The notes below the pieces were generated by a model that worked only from the letters and a program-made list of their open reading frames with translations, was not told the DNA's origin and did no database searches. A program made the translations under genes and the position numbers. This document shows positions 43,605 to 52,970 of a stretch of DNA of 64,000 bases, in pieces (the stretch's first letter is position 1; each line of letters begins with the position of its first letter). The DNA comes from Chitinophagales bacterium (GTDB lineage Bacteria > Bacteroidota > Bacteroidia > Chitinophagales > UBA10324): the NCBI GenBank assembly GCA_019694975.1, contig JAIBAY010000002.1, positions 728,684-792,683 of the forward strand. The letters run 5' to 3'.

Positions 43605-45653
43605 ATGAAAAAAATCACACTCATTGCCGGTCTTTTATTTTGCTTCTGTAACCTTTATGCCCAGGATAAAAAAGCTATCACACATGAAGACATGTGGCTG
43701 ATGAACCGGGTGGGTGCGCCCGCCGTCAGCCCGGATGGTAATTGGGTGATGTTCAGTGTTACTGAAGCGGCTTATGATGAGAAGGAACAAGTCAGTGATA
43801 TCTGGCTCGTGGCGGCTGATGGTCATTCACCTGCAAGAAAACTGACAGCAGGCAAAGCAGGTGAATCAGGATACACCTGGAGTCCGGATGGTACATTCAT
43901 CGCTTTTGTGGCGAAACGAGACGGTGATGAAGTAGCACAGATTTATACAATGAACATCAGGGAAGGAGGTGAAGGTCAGCGCCTCACTACTTTATCTACC
44001 GGTGCCTCCGCCCCACGCTGGAGCCCGGATGGGAAAATGATTTTGTTCAACAGCACCGTTTATCCTTTGTGTTATACCGATTCAGCGAACAAGAAAGCCG
44101 CAGAAGACAAGAAGAAACTTAAATACAAAGCCCGTGTTTATACCTCTTTTCCCATCCGTGACTTTGATCACTGGCGGGATGAAATGCAGGACCATGCTTT
44201 TGTGCAGGCTGTTGAAGCAGGAAGTGTTGCCAGGGATCTTTTCACCGATGTGGCACTCAGCAGATCGGAAGGCTTCGACTACACAGGCGCAGCGTGGAGT
44301 GCCGACAGCAAAGAAGTGATACTCGCTGTCAGCGATAATGCCAATACTGCTGCTTACCAGGAACCTTTCTCGCAATTGTACAAGGTTACAGTAAATGGTG
44401 GTGAAGCAACAAGACTTACCAATGATAAGAATGACTATGGAAATCCTCAGGTCACGAGGGATGGCAGGTATCTACTCTGCTACAGCTCGCTTGTAAATAA
44501 CTATAAAGTGTATAACCTTAATCGCCTCGTGCGCTTCGACTGGCCTTCCATGCAAAACAAAACGATGATGAGTGAAAAAATTGACCGAGGCATCAATAAT
44601 TATGTGGTTACCCGTGATCTCGTTTATATGAGCGTGGAGGATCAGGGCAGAGACAAGATTTACACGCTGCCGTTGAATGGTGGCGATCCGAAGATTATTA
44701 GTACGGCTTCTGCCGGTTGCTTCACAAGTGTCAGCACAGGAACGACAGGCACCACAACGGTAGTTGCCAATTATGAAACAGCATCCAGCCCACCCGAAAT
44801 TGCCCGCCTTAATGCCGATGGCAGTCATACCATGCTGACGGAAATGAATAAAGCAAAACTCGCACAACTTGATCTTCCGGCGGTTGAAACTGTTTGGTAC
44901 ACCGGCAAGAAAGGTCAGCAGATAAGAAGCCTTTTGGTGCGACCGGCAGGATTTGATCCCGCTAAGAAATATCCATTGTTTGTGGTAATACATGGTGGTC
45001 CGGCCGGTTCATGGAAAGAAAACTGGGGCTACAGGTGGAATTATCATTTGCTTGCCAGCCCGGGTTATGTACTCTTGCTAACAGACTATACAGGATCAAC
45101 CGGCTATGGAGAAAAATTCGGACAGGATATTCAGTACGATCCTTTCAAAGGCCCGGGTGAAGAAATAAACGGTGCGGCAGCAGATGCGATAAAACGCTTT
45201 TCATTTATTGATGGCACCCGCCAGGCTGCAGGCGGCGCAAGCTATGGCGGACATCTTGCCAACTGGCTGCAGGCTACTACCACACATTATAAATGCCTCA
45301 TCTCGCATGCAGGTCTGGTAAACAGCATATCGCAATGGGGCACAAGCGATGTAATCTATGGCCGCGAAGTGATGAATGGCGGCGCACCATGGACGGATGC
45401 TAAAGTCTGGAAAGAACAAAATCCATATCGTTACGCGGCCAACTTCAAAACACCAATGCTTATTACGGTAGGTGAACTGGACTACCGTGTGCCCATCAAT
45501 AACTCCATTGAGAACTGGCATATATTACAGCGGCAGAAAGTTCCAAGCAAACTGATTGTCTTTCCGGAAGAAAATCACTGGATCTTAAAAGCCGAAAACA
45601 GCAGGTTCTTTTACCAAACTGTGCAAGACTGGCTGGCGGAATATTTAAAATAA
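43605..45653 (+). CDS. S9 family prolyl oligopeptidase-like peptidase
   Basis: An exported serine peptidase of 682 residues with signal peptide (MKKITLIAGLLFCFCNLYAQ), a beta-propeller (about 30-390, with repeated SPDG/WSPDG PD40 elements) and an alpha/beta-hydrolase domain. The catalytic triad is Ser546 (GGASYGGHL), Asp626 (GELDYRVPI) and His658 (EENHWIL). The likely role is cleavage of short peptides in the periplasm, perhaps dipeptidyl- or acylaminoacyl-peptidase type. It starts 85 nt after cdaA. Confidence 0.95.
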   Translation: MKKITLIAGLLFCFCNLYAQDKKAITHEDMWLMNRVGAPAVSPDGNWVMFSVTEAAYDEKEQVSDIWLVAADGHSPARKLTAGKAGESGYTWSPDGTFIAFVAKRDGDEVAQIYTMNIREGGEGQRLTTLSTGASAPRWSPDGKMILFNSTVYPLCYTDSANKKAAEDKKKLKYKARVYTSFPIRDFDHWRDEMQDHAFVQAVEAGSVARDLFTDVALSRSEGFDYTGAAWSADSKEVILAVSDNANTAAYQEPFSQLYKVTVNGGEATRLTNDKNDYGNPQVTRDGRYLLCYSSLVNNYKVYNLNRLVRFDWPSMQNKTMMSEKIDRGINNYVVTRDLVYMSVEDQGRDKIYTLPLNGGDPKIISTASAGCFTSVSTGTTGTTTVVANYETASSPPEIARLNADGSHTMLTEMNKAKLAQLDLPAVETVWYTGKKGQQIRSLLVRPAGFDPAKKYPLFVVIHGGPAGSWKENWGYRWNYHLLASPGYVLLLTDYTGSTGYGEKFGQDIQYDPFKGPGEEINGAAADAIKRFSFIDGTRQAAGGASYGGHLANWLQATTTHYKCLISHAGLVNSISQWGTSDVIYGREVMNGGAPWTDAKVWKEQNPYRYAANFKTPMLITVGELDYRVPINNSIENWHILQRQKVPSKLIVFPEENHWILKAENSRFFYQTVQDWLAEYLK

Positions 45654-45659
45654 ACAAAC

Positions 45660-45675
45660 TAACGGTCAGCCGTTA
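45660..45675. terminator. Hairpin after the S9 peptidase
   Basis: TAACGG-TCAG-CCGTTA: 6-bp stem, 4-nt loop, directly after the stop codon. No T run follows, so it is a weak terminator candidate. Confidence 0.3.
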
Positions 45676-45812
45676 ACTGGCAAGTGAAGCATCATTGCCT
45701 TTTTCAGGAAAGCAATAATTTCTCTGTTCTGACTAAAGGTCAACAACATTGGTATAAACCTGTGAAATGGGCATACACCACTATACAGAAGTTCTTACGC
45801 TGATAATTTGAC

Positions 45813-45820
45813 TAAATTTG
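45813..45820 (+). promoter_or_regulatory. Candidate -7 box for the T9SS type B protein
   Basis: TAAATTTG matches TAnnTTTG, 42 nt before the ATG at 45863. Its last three bases include the TTG at 45818 that opens the frame, which argues that the TTG is promoter sequence and not a start. No clear -33 element. Confidence 0.4.
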
Positions 45821-45862
45821 AAACTGCTTTCATTGCATCTTTTGCTGTCACAATTCAAGGGA

Positions 45863-47554
45863 ATGAAATCAGTTGCATTAGGTTTTTGCATACTACTGTT
45901 ATTGGCTGTTTCTCCCGTCTGCTCACAAACACTCAGTCTTACACAGGATCCAACATGGCTGAATCTCGGCGACCTCGATGTTCCGGGAAATCAGATTACG
46001 GTGGAAGCACTTATCTACCGGGATGGATTCAGCACTATCAATATTGTCAGCAAGCACTCTTTTCCCGATGATGTGAATTATCTGCTCAGGCCGCAGACAT
46101 TTGAACTTACCACCTATGTGAGTGGCAATAGCGGAGCCACACAGTTTTTGCAAATGGCGAATCCATTTACGATGGCTTCAAAAACATGGTATCATATTGC
46201 AGGAACCTATGATGGCTCGTTTGTACGATATTATGTGAATGGTTGTCTTGTTATTGAAAAACCATTCAGCGGTAACTTGTTTCAAAATGATCTGCCCGCC
46301 GCTATTGGTAATCAAAGCACTAATCAGGCAGAGCAGTTTTTGGGAAAGATGGATGAAGTGCGCATCTGGAATATTTGCCGTACACAGGAACAGATTGCCG
46401 CGAATATGCTTGACCTTCCTAACCCATCAACACAGGCAGGGCTCATTGCATACTACAAATTTGAAAATGACTTCACAAACAGCCAGGGTAATGCGATTTG
46501 GAACGGCACGCCCGTAGGCAACCTGTTTTTTGCTCCCAGCCAGATTGATCTTCCTTCTTTTGAGATTACAGGCATTGCAACCACTAATTCCGATTGCAGT
46601 TCATTGCATAACGGAACTATCACCATCACCACCAACAGACCTAACTCCACCTTCTCTATTGATGGTGTGAATTATCAAAGCAGCGGCGTTTTTAATGATG
46701 TGGACGCCGGTACTTATACCATTTATGTTCGCTCGCCGGAAGGCTGCATCATCGACAGTATAGCCACGGTGATTGGCAATAACATTTCATTCCCCGTTGC
46801 TTTGACACGCATTATTTGCAGTGGAGAAAATTATCTGGGATATACCAGCACGGGCATCTATGTTGATACCATTAAAACTGCCGGCAGCTGTGATACTATC
46901 CGCACATTAGACCTCACCGTTCATCCGTCTTATCATTTCAGCGATGCGGTTACTTTATGCCCGGGCGATGTTTATGATTTCCATGGCACTTTCTTGTCTG
47001 CAAGCGGAACCTATACCGCCGCTTTCCTGACATCTAAGGGATGTGACAGCATTTATACACTGGAACTAACCGTGCTGCCCGGAACATTTCTTCCCGATGA
47101 TACGCTGCTTTGCATTGGCAGTTCGTATGAAATAGTAAGCTCATCAGCAGCGACACTCTGGTTTGACAATACGGTTTCACCAACGAAAACCGTCACTTCC
47201 ACTGGCTGGTATTGGGCAACCATCAAAGACGCAACAGGCTGTGATGTGACAGATTCCATCTATGTGCAGTTTAACACCAAGTATTTTGTTCCTAATGCGT
47301 TTACACCGGACGGCAATGGTATCAATGATGTCTTTGCACCGGTATTGTCGGGAACACAACTGAAGAATTATCAACTGTTCATCTTTGACCGATGGGGTAA
47401 ACAACTTTTTGCTTCAGACGATCCTGCCGACAGCTGGGATGGTACCTATCTTGGAAAAATCTGCAGCGTGGGTACCTATATCTATTATCTCTCTGTTGAA
47501 TCGGGCACCTGTGAAAAAGTAGTCACCCATGGATATGTAAACTTGTTGAAGTAA
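45863..47554 (+). CDS. Large surface protein, LamG and SprB-like repeat, T9SS type B domain
   Basis: A 563-residue exported protein. Signal peptide MKSVALGFCILLLLAVSPVCSQ; a LamG/concanavalin-type domain (about 25-225); an SprB-like repeat (DCSSLHNGTITITTNRP and GVNYQSSGVFNDVDAGTY); short Cys-containing modules each with CDTIRTL or CDSIYTL; and a C-terminal gliding-motility-associated domain starting VPNAFTPDGNGINDVFAP, of T9SS type B. Export through type IX secretion with possible adhesin or gliding function is expected. The frame opens earlier at TTG 45818, but the ATG gives a proper signal peptide. Confidence 0.88.
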   Translation: MKSVALGFCILLLLAVSPVCSQTLSLTQDPTWLNLGDLDVPGNQITVEALIYRDGFSTINIVSKHSFPDDVNYLLRPQTFELTTYVSGNSGATQFLQMANPFTMASKTWYHIAGTYDGSFVRYYVNGCLVIEKPFSGNLFQNDLPAAIGNQSTNQAEQFLGKMDEVRIWNICRTQEQIAANMLDLPNPSTQAGLIAYYKFENDFTNSQGNAIWNGTPVGNLFFAPSQIDLPSFEITGIATTNSDCSSLHNGTITITTNRPNSTFSIDGVNYQSSGVFNDVDAGTYTIYVRSPEGCIIDSIATVIGNNISFPVALTRIICSGENYLGYTSTGIYVDTIKTAGSCDTIRTLDLTVHPSYHFSDAVTLCPGDVYDFHGTFLSASGTYTAAFLTSKGCDSIYTLELTVLPGTFLPDDTLLCIGSSYEIVSSSAATLWFDNTVSPTKTVTSTGWYWATIKDATGCDVTDSIYVQFNTKYFVPNAFTPDGNGINDVFAPVLSGTQLKNYQLFIFDRWGKQLFASDDPADSWDGTYLGKICSVGTYIYYLSVESGTCEKVVTHGYVNLLK

Positions 47555-47849
47555 CATATCAGCGTGACTGCTTTCATATAGTGCAGGCAAAGATTCATGC
47601 AGGTTCCCGGAACACCTGCAATTCAATTTTGTCCATCCGCCGGATAACAATTTGTATATGCTGCTTTAACTGATGTCAAATCTAAAATCACAGTAATTTT
47701 CGATTGACACAGCAATTTGTTTCTGCCATAACTTCATGTAGTTATAACTGGAGCCGGAAAAAATTCCTGCAATTCCCTGTTGTCTGTTTAAACCTGTTTG
47801 AACAACTGCAATGAATGCACTGCCAAATGAAATAACGTTACATGAAAAA
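47555..47849. other. Gene-free spacer
   Basis: About 300 bases without a supported gene. No hairpin with a T run and no repeat is evident. Its downstream part leads to the candidate promoter at 47850-47880. Confidence 0.5.
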
Positions 47850-47880
47850 TTGAATATTTAACGGGACATCATTATTTTCG
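47850..47880 (+). promoter_or_regulatory. Candidate promoter for the gene at 47897
   Basis: TTG at 47850-47852, 20 nt, then TATTTTCG at 47873-47880, one base off TAnnTTTG. Spacing is normal; it lies just 16 nt upstream of the ATG. Confidence 0.4.
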
Positions 47881-47896
47881 TAATAAAAAAAAAGAT

Positions 47897-48328
47897 ATGA
47901 ATGCTCCCATGATTTTTGCCCTTTCCATCTTCACCTACTTCTGTGCCATTGGTGCAATATTCAGCATTGTCTGGAGCATAAAAAGTGAAGGCGCTTATAA
48001 CATGCTAAGTATAGCAGCAGGCTTCGACCTGCAAGAAACAGCTGCATCATCATTGCAGGCAGGTAAGGCAATGAGATTCCTGTTAATTGATTTTACCAGC
48101 CAGATGCTCGGACTGAATTTATTTGCTTTGCTCATCTTATGGCTTCCATTCAGGCATGGTGAATACTGGGCCTGGATAGCTTTATGGTTTTATCCTTTGA
48201 TGTTTGCATGGCATTATTTTCATTACGCAAAAAAGACCCGTTTTTCGATGGTTCAGATAATCTATTGTGTAATAAGCGCCCTGGCATTACTGCTCAATTA
48301 CTCGAATTTTTTCGGCACTCCTGTTTAA
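47897..48328 (+). CDS. Small integral membrane protein, unknown function
   Basis: A 143-residue protein with about four hydrophobic segments (4-24, 65-85, 87-107 and 118-137) and few charged residues between them. It has no recognisable motif. Aromatic-rich loops (WAWIALWFYPLMFAWHYF) suggest a membrane protein of the small unassigned type common in Bacteroidota. Adjacent genes give no clear functional link. Confidence 0.65.
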   Translation: MNAPMIFALSIFTYFCAIGAIFSIVWSIKSEGAYNMLSIAAGFDLQETAASSLQAGKAMRFLLIDFTSQMLGLNLFALLILWLPFRHGEYWAWIALWFYPLMFAWHYFHYAKKTRFSMVQIIYCVISALALLLNYSNFFGTPV

Positions 48329-48430
48329 TCTCAATTCATCCTTTTTGTAACGCCGGCATTGAGTGATGTTAAAAAAAGTGAACGGAAGAAGTGACTGTGA
48401 TTCTCATCAAGCTTCACACAAGCAGCCGAT

Positions 48431-48820
48431 ATGAACAAAGACGTACTGCGATACAATGAATCGCTTAATGCGGACGACAATGCTATTTGCTCCTTACTTG
48501 CGCAATGCATCAACCGCCATTTACCTGCGGCCGAAAATAAGATCTGGCATGCTCATCCGGTTTGGTTTATCGAAGGAAATCCCATTGTAGGTTACCACAA
48601 ACTGAAAAATTGTATCCGGTTGTTGTTCTGGAGCGGGCAATCATTTGATGAACCAATGCTGCAGAAAGAGGGCAGCTTCAAAGCCGCTGAAGTACGTTAT
48701 ACTGACGTGAAGCAGGTGAATAAAAGTGATTTGAAACGCTGGCTGGAAAAATCAGCGCGGATTCAATGGGATTATAAAAACATTGTGAAGAGAAAGGGCC
48801 TAATAGAACGGCTTATATAA
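48431..48820 (+). CDS. DUF1801-like protein (YdhG/YdeI family)
   Basis: A soluble protein of 129 residues that resembles the DUF1801 fold: residues 35-90 with KIWHAHPVWFIEGNPIVGYHKLKNC and ending with a Lys-rich helix near the C-terminus. Family members are small cytosolic proteins of uncertain role, some linked to stress or iron. Same strand as the preceding membrane protein, 102 nt downstream. Confidence 0.72.
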   Translation: MNKDVLRYNESLNADDNAICSLLAQCINRHLPAAENKIWHAHPVWFIEGNPIVGYHKLKNCIRLLFWSGQSFDEPMLQKEGSFKAAEVRYTDVKQVNKSDLKRWLEKSARIQWDYKNIVKRKGLIERLI

Positions 48821-48890
48821 ACCTTCAAGTCATAAAAACTACCGCCTGTTGGTATTAACCGACCTTCATTTGCAGGTTTACAATTTGATA

Positions 48891-49940
48891 CTACTGATGT
48901 GTTTTGCCCGGCTTGCGGAAAAAAACTGCGGTGCGCGCTATCGCTTCCTCCTTACTGTATTTCGGTTCAAATCCAAAATCACGCTTTGCCTTTGCTGAAG
49001 AGAAAGTAAAGTCAGTGGTGATGTACAACACGGCAAAGCGGCTGAGCTTCGGACTATAATATATTATGGGGCGCAAGAGCAACGCCAAAAATTCGGTAAT
49101 AGCTCCAATCGCGTACATCAGCCATCGTGGCAACCAAACATTGCGTGGACGGATAGTATATCCTGATCTTATGACAATCTCATCGAAGAACTTAAAAAAG
49201 TTGGTGCCCGGGCCATCTGTAATGAAGTAAGCCTGTCCGGCCATTGCTTGTTGACCATCAACAAGCACCTTTGCAATTTGCACATGCGCCCAGGCCATAT
49301 TGCCCACATAAATATGCTGGTTTAAAGCACTGCCGTTCCCGACTCGAACATACAATCCTTTTTTGGCCATTTCAATTAGTGGTGGAAGATGGTAAGGATC
49401 ATATTCACCCCAGATATCGGCAGGCCTCAACACTGCTGTTCTCAATTGTTCACCGTTTGCTGACAGCACAAGTTGCTCTGCCTTGCATTTGCTTTCGCAA
49501 TACATATTCAGATGACGGGCCGGATAAGGTTGCGATTCATCAATATTAGTCAATGGCTTACCCGTCATCACTACATCGAGCGAACTCGTGTACAACAACC
49601 ATTTTACCTGGTTGCTCCTGCAGGCTTCCACCACATTGCGCGTTCCTTCAAAATTAACACGGTAAACTTCCTCCGGTCTCTTGGTTCCCCAGTCAACAAT
49701 AGCTGCGGTATGAATAACAAGATCGATGCCGGCGCATGCACGGTTCATTTCTTCTCTGTTGCAGATGTCGCCTTGCACATATTGAATCCGGTCATCAATC
49801 CATGCACTTCTTTCTTTCAGTCCCAGGATAGTGACGGATGCTATACTTAATGGCACATGCTCATCCAGCAGTTCATGTATGATGGCTCTGCCGAGGAAGC
49901 CCGTTCCGCCGGTAACAAGAATATTCAGTTTTGCCGCCAT
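48891..49940 (-). CDS. NAD(P)-dependent epimerase / 3-beta-HSD-like protein
   Basis: An extended SDR of 349 residues. Rossmann motif VTGGTGFLGRAI, catalytic Tyr-x3-Lys in YCESK, and the family segment HTAAIVDWGTKRPEEVYRVN (typical of 3-beta-hydroxysteroid dehydrogenase/4-alpha-carboxysterol enzymes) are visible. A membrane-like stretch near residues 270-295 (AIGAITEFLALLLRPIIYY) is also as in that group. It should oxidise or reduce a hydroxyl or keto group on a hydrophobic polycyclic or acyl substrate. It is divergent from the EthD-like gene at 50005. Confidence 0.88.
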   Translation of the reverse strand: MAAKLNILVTGGTGFLGRAIIHELLDEHVPLSIASVTILGLKERSAWIDDRIQYVQGDICNREEMNRACAGIDLVIHTAAIVDWGTKRPEEVYRVNFEGTRNVVEACRSNQVKWLLYTSSLDVVMTGKPLTNIDESQPYPARHLNMYCESKCKAEQLVLSANGEQLRTAVLRPADIWGEYDPYHLPPLIEMAKKGLYVRVGNGSALNQHIYVGNMAWAHVQIAKVLVDGQQAMAGQAYFITDGPGTNFFKFFDEIVIRSGYTIRPRNVWLPRWLMYAIGAITEFLALLLRPIIYYSPKLSRFAVLYITTDFTFSSAKAKRDFGFEPKYSKEEAIARTAVFFRKPGKTHQ

Positions 49941-50004
49941 GAAGTTTTTATTTTGTGAATCGCATGCATTGTTCGCACAAAATATTCAAATAACCGGCAA
50001 GCAG

Positions 50005-50679
50005 ATGAACAAAGAGATTTATATGGTGGAAGGCAATACAAAGGAGACCTACGAAGCCTTCAGGCAGCGGATTGCCGCAATAGTTTCCGTCGTCCATAAT
50101 GAATTACAACCCGGCGCCATTAAATATACTATCACGGAATCTGCGCCACCCCGCCTATCCGTCATTCCATTTTGCAAAAAAAAGATTGCGGTGATTTCCA
50201 TCTATAAATCCATTCGTATGCCAGTTCAGCAGCTGCTCAATGCAGATGGTTTTCGTGGTGCCTATCACGCAGAAGAAGCGGTGCCGGTAGCCTACGACAG
50301 GCACTGGAAAGATGGAGCTGTGACTCCGGGTGTTTGTCTGCTCACGCTGTTTTCGAAAAAAAAAGGGCTGAGTTATGATCTGTTCATTCATCGCTGGCAC
50401 AACGGGCATACACCGCTTTCATTGCGCATTCACCCGCTGTGGAATTACGTCCGTAATGAAGTGAAGGAATCAATCACCCCGAATGCACCTGCCTTTAATG
50501 GCATTGTGGAAGAACAGCTCAGGACTCCGGCCGATCTGCTGAATCCATTTCGCTTTTTTGGAAATCCATTCATCATAATTCCACGCATGATCACCGTATA
50601 TGCCGACACCAGTTCATTCATTGATTATAGCACTATGGAAACATACCTGGCGGTGGAATACCATGTAAGATCAGTGTAA
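50005..50679 (+). CDS. EthD-domain-like protein
   Basis: A 224-residue protein. The region about 105-160, with LTLFSKKKGLSYDLFIHRWHNGHTPLS-type layout (hydrophobic strand, F-x-x-x-W, then HTP), resembles EthD domains, small ferredoxin-like proteins that accompany degradative or biosynthetic oxidoreductases. The frame is open from 49831, but that part overlaps the divergent epimerase; ATG 50005 is chosen and leaves 64 nt between the two starts. Role is unknown; ligand binding or an auxiliary enzymatic step is inferred from neighbouring oxidoreductases. Confidence 0.72.
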   Translation: MNKEIYMVEGNTKETYEAFRQRIAAIVSVVHNELQPGAIKYTITESAPPRLSVIPFCKKKIAVISIYKSIRMPVQQLLNADGFRGAYHAEEAVPVAYDRHWKDGAVTPGVCLLTLFSKKKGLSYDLFIHRWHNGHTPLSLRIHPLWNYVRNEVKESITPNAPAFNGIVEEQLRTPADLLNPFRFFGNPFIIIPRMITVYADTSSFIDYSTMETYLAVEYHVRSV

Positions 50680-50719
50680 GCGCATACTGCTATTACCTGT
50701 AAATTTTCAATCAATGGTA

Positions 50720-51718
50720 TTATCTGGAAAAGAAAATGCCATGCTCCCTCAGCAATTCTTCCGAGAGCTTCCAAAGCCGGGCGCCATTCTGCTTATCAGT
50801 CGCTTTATCATCCATATCCTTCCTGCTCATGAGAAAAAGATAGTCAATCGGTTTCTTCTCTACTTCCGGCGATGCCGCAAAATAAACAACGGGCTGTACC
50901 GCGACAGCCGGATCTCTGAAAAACAGTTTGAAGACCAGTTTCAGTAATGGCTTGAACACAAGCGGTGCTTCCCGCGCAATGTTGGAATTTACAGGTCCGG
51001 GACACAACGCGAAGACCGAATAGGCAACATGCGGCTGATGGTTGATTCTTCTGCTGAGTTCATTCGCAAATGTTGTCAGCAGCAACTTATAGTAACCATA
51101 GTATTCAACTGTTTTTGTCATTGGATATGATTTGTACTTGCCGAATGCATCCCAATCAAATTCACCGGGATTACGATGACTCTCTGATGCGACATAAATG
51201 ATCCTTGGCGCCTTTCCCTGTTCTGTGTTGAACAGTTCGTTTTCCAGCATCAGCCGTGTAAGCAAAAATTTTGAGAGGTAATTTACCACAAACATTTCCT
51301 CCATTCCCTGTTTTGTTTTACGGCTCTTGCCCGGAACCATTCCGGCATTGTCCACCAGTACATCAATTTTAACTGCCTGTGCTTTCAACGTATTGGTCAG
51401 CGCAATGACTGACTGCAGATCAGCAAGGTCAACCTGCAGCATCGTTACCTGTTGATTGCCCGACCTTTTTTTCACCATCTCTCCTTTTTCGGGAATTCCA
51501 CTGCGGCATGCCATCCATACCTTGGCCCCACGCGATGCCAATTGAATGGCGGCTGCTAAACCAAGACCTGAACTTGCACCGGTGATCAACACATTTTTTC
51601 CGTCCAGCCTGTCGTCATCGCGTAATGAAACAATGTTTTGCTGTTTCATGAACAGATCGGTTATACCGCTGATGGTTGCGGTAACTGCATTTGAATATCT
51701 CTTTTTCTGACCGGTCAT
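50720..51718 (-). CDS. Retinol-dehydrogenase-like SDR
   Basis: A 332-residue short-chain dehydrogenase. ITGASSGLGLAAAIQLASRG gives the nucleotide-binding TGxxxGxG motif, NAGMVPGKSRKTKQG follows the NAG motif, the catalytic Ser is in VASESH and the Tyr-x3-Lys is in EYYGYYK. These details fit the SDR group of retinol dehydrogenases acting on long-chain alcohols. It starts 3 nt after the sulfotransferase stop, so it belongs to the same minus-strand operon. Confidence 0.9.
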   Translation of the reverse strand: MTGQKKRYSNAVTATISGITDLFMKQQNIVSLRDDDRLDGKNVLITGASSGLGLAAAIQLASRGAKVWMACRSGIPEKGEMVKKRSGNQQVTMLQVDLADLQSVIALTNTLKAQAVKIDVLVDNAGMVPGKSRKTKQGMEEMFVVNYLSKFLLTRLMLENELFNTEQGKAPRIIYVASESHRNPGEFDWDAFGKYKSYPMTKTVEYYGYYKLLLTTFANELSRRINHQPHVAYSVFALCPGPVNSNIAREAPLVFKPLLKLVFKLFFRDPAVAVQPVVYFAASPEVEKKPIDYLFLMSRKDMDDKATDKQNGARLWKLSEELLREHGIFFSR

Positions 51719-51721
51719 ATT

Positions 51722-52969
51722 TCAATGGCTGATGTTGCTGAGAAATGTTGAATAAAACTGAAAATTATTTTTGATCTGTTCGACGCTCCAGCCAAAATCT
51801 GCAAGGCTATATCTATGCATGCCATATTTATGTTGCCGGTGTTGTTGTCCGGCCTTAATAAACCTGTCACGCAATGCTGCCGAAACTGCACCGCGGTGAT
51901 GATAGATAGTATCCAGCGCAGCAAACTGATCCGCCACCAGCTGATCATAAAACACATCGGTAAAATGCAAGTCGGGATTATTTTCTCTGAACGCCATGCC
52001 ACGTGAAAGCATATGTGCCGTCTTCCTGACCCAGTGCTCCGCCACACGGGCAAGCGACACTGATTCGCTGAATATAGTCTGGCTGTGAGCCACCATGCTG
52101 AGGAAAGATGGCAGGCTTTCACTTATTTCCCGGTGCGTCCATATAAAATGAACATCACTCATCTGCTGCTTGATGATATCAAGAAATTCAAGATGATGCG
52201 GACTCTTCAATACCCACCGCTTCGCAGGCCGCTGATATTGGAGGTACTTCAACAGCTTGATCATGTATTGATACGCGATGGTTTGATCCGTTTTTTCAAG
52301 CCATGCAGCATAGGATGGAACATGCATTGTCGCTTCGGCAGTAGTGCTCAAAAAAGTGGCATCAAGCAGCAGGATATCTTCTTCCGGTTGTTCATGTTCA
52401 ACAGGATGAATAGCGAAAAATGAGGGTGCCATCAGCCGCAACGCCTTTTCACTGAGGCGCGCTGTCCTGATTCTTTTTTCTTTCTCACGAGAATCATTAC
52501 TGAGTGGAACAGGGTTGATGGCTTCCCAGCTTAGCAATACCCTGTTCTCAGGATCTGCCGCAAGTAACCTTTGCAGCTTAGTGGTACCGGTACGCTGCAA
52601 CCCGCAAATCAATTGAACGGGATACAGATCCTGCCCGAGAATGTGTGGGTTGCGTTTGAAATCATTTTCAGCCCGCAGTCTGACAGCAAGCAGGCCCACC
52701 AATCGTTCCCGTGTGATGAACCTGCCAACAGGTGACAATTGCGCTTCTCCTTCAATGGCGTCAAGCATTCTCTGCAATGGCTCATCCCAAAAGTCATTTC
52801 CGAAATCATGCAATGCCGTCCTTTTACGGGCGAGGCTGATGAGGTGATCCTTGCTTAGGTTGATTTTTGTTCCGAGAAAATAGGAATTCCGCCAGCCACT
52901 GTTGATCAGATTAAACCAGGCAGGTTTTTTCCTGTAACTGATAGCGGTAACTGTCTGATGCCTGTTCAT
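51722..52969 (-). CDS. Sulfotransferase family protein
   Basis: A 415-residue protein of the large bacterial sulfotransferase family. The 5'-phosphosulfate-binding loop is ICGLQRTGTT (Arg126-Thr130), and the 3'-phosphate region is IWTHREISESLPSF near residue 280. It should move a sulfuryl group from PAPS to a hydroxyl acceptor, likely a small hydrophobic molecule. Its ATG at 52969 starts one base after the DUF1214 stop (TAAG-ATG); a longer frame to 53029 would overlap that gene. No PAPS-synthesis genes (cysN, cysC, cysD) are in the window. Confidence 0.9.
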   Translation of the reverse strand: MNRHQTVTAISYRKKPAWFNLINSGWRNSYFLGTKINLSKDHLISLARKRTALHDFGNDFWDEPLQRMLDAIEGEAQLSPVGRFITRERLVGLLAVRLRAENDFKRNPHILGQDLYPVQLICGLQRTGTTKLQRLLAADPENRVLLSWEAINPVPLSNDSREKEKRIRTARLSEKALRLMAPSFFAIHPVEHEQPEEDILLLDATFLSTTAEATMHVPSYAAWLEKTDQTIAYQYMIKLLKYLQYQRPAKRWVLKSPHHLEFLDIIKQQMSDVHFIWTHREISESLPSFLSMVAHSQTIFSESVSLARVAEHWVRKTAHMLSRGMAFRENNPDLHFTDVFYDQLVADQFAALDTIYHHRGAVSAALRDRFIKAGQQHRQHKYGMHRYSLADFGWSVEQIKNNFQFYSTFLSNISH

Positions 52970-52970
52970 C

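Noticed and set aside
49831..50004. N-terminal extension of the EthD-like protein
   Set aside because: It overlaps the start of the divergent epimerase and has a low-complexity Ser run; the ATG at 50005 gives a normal start.
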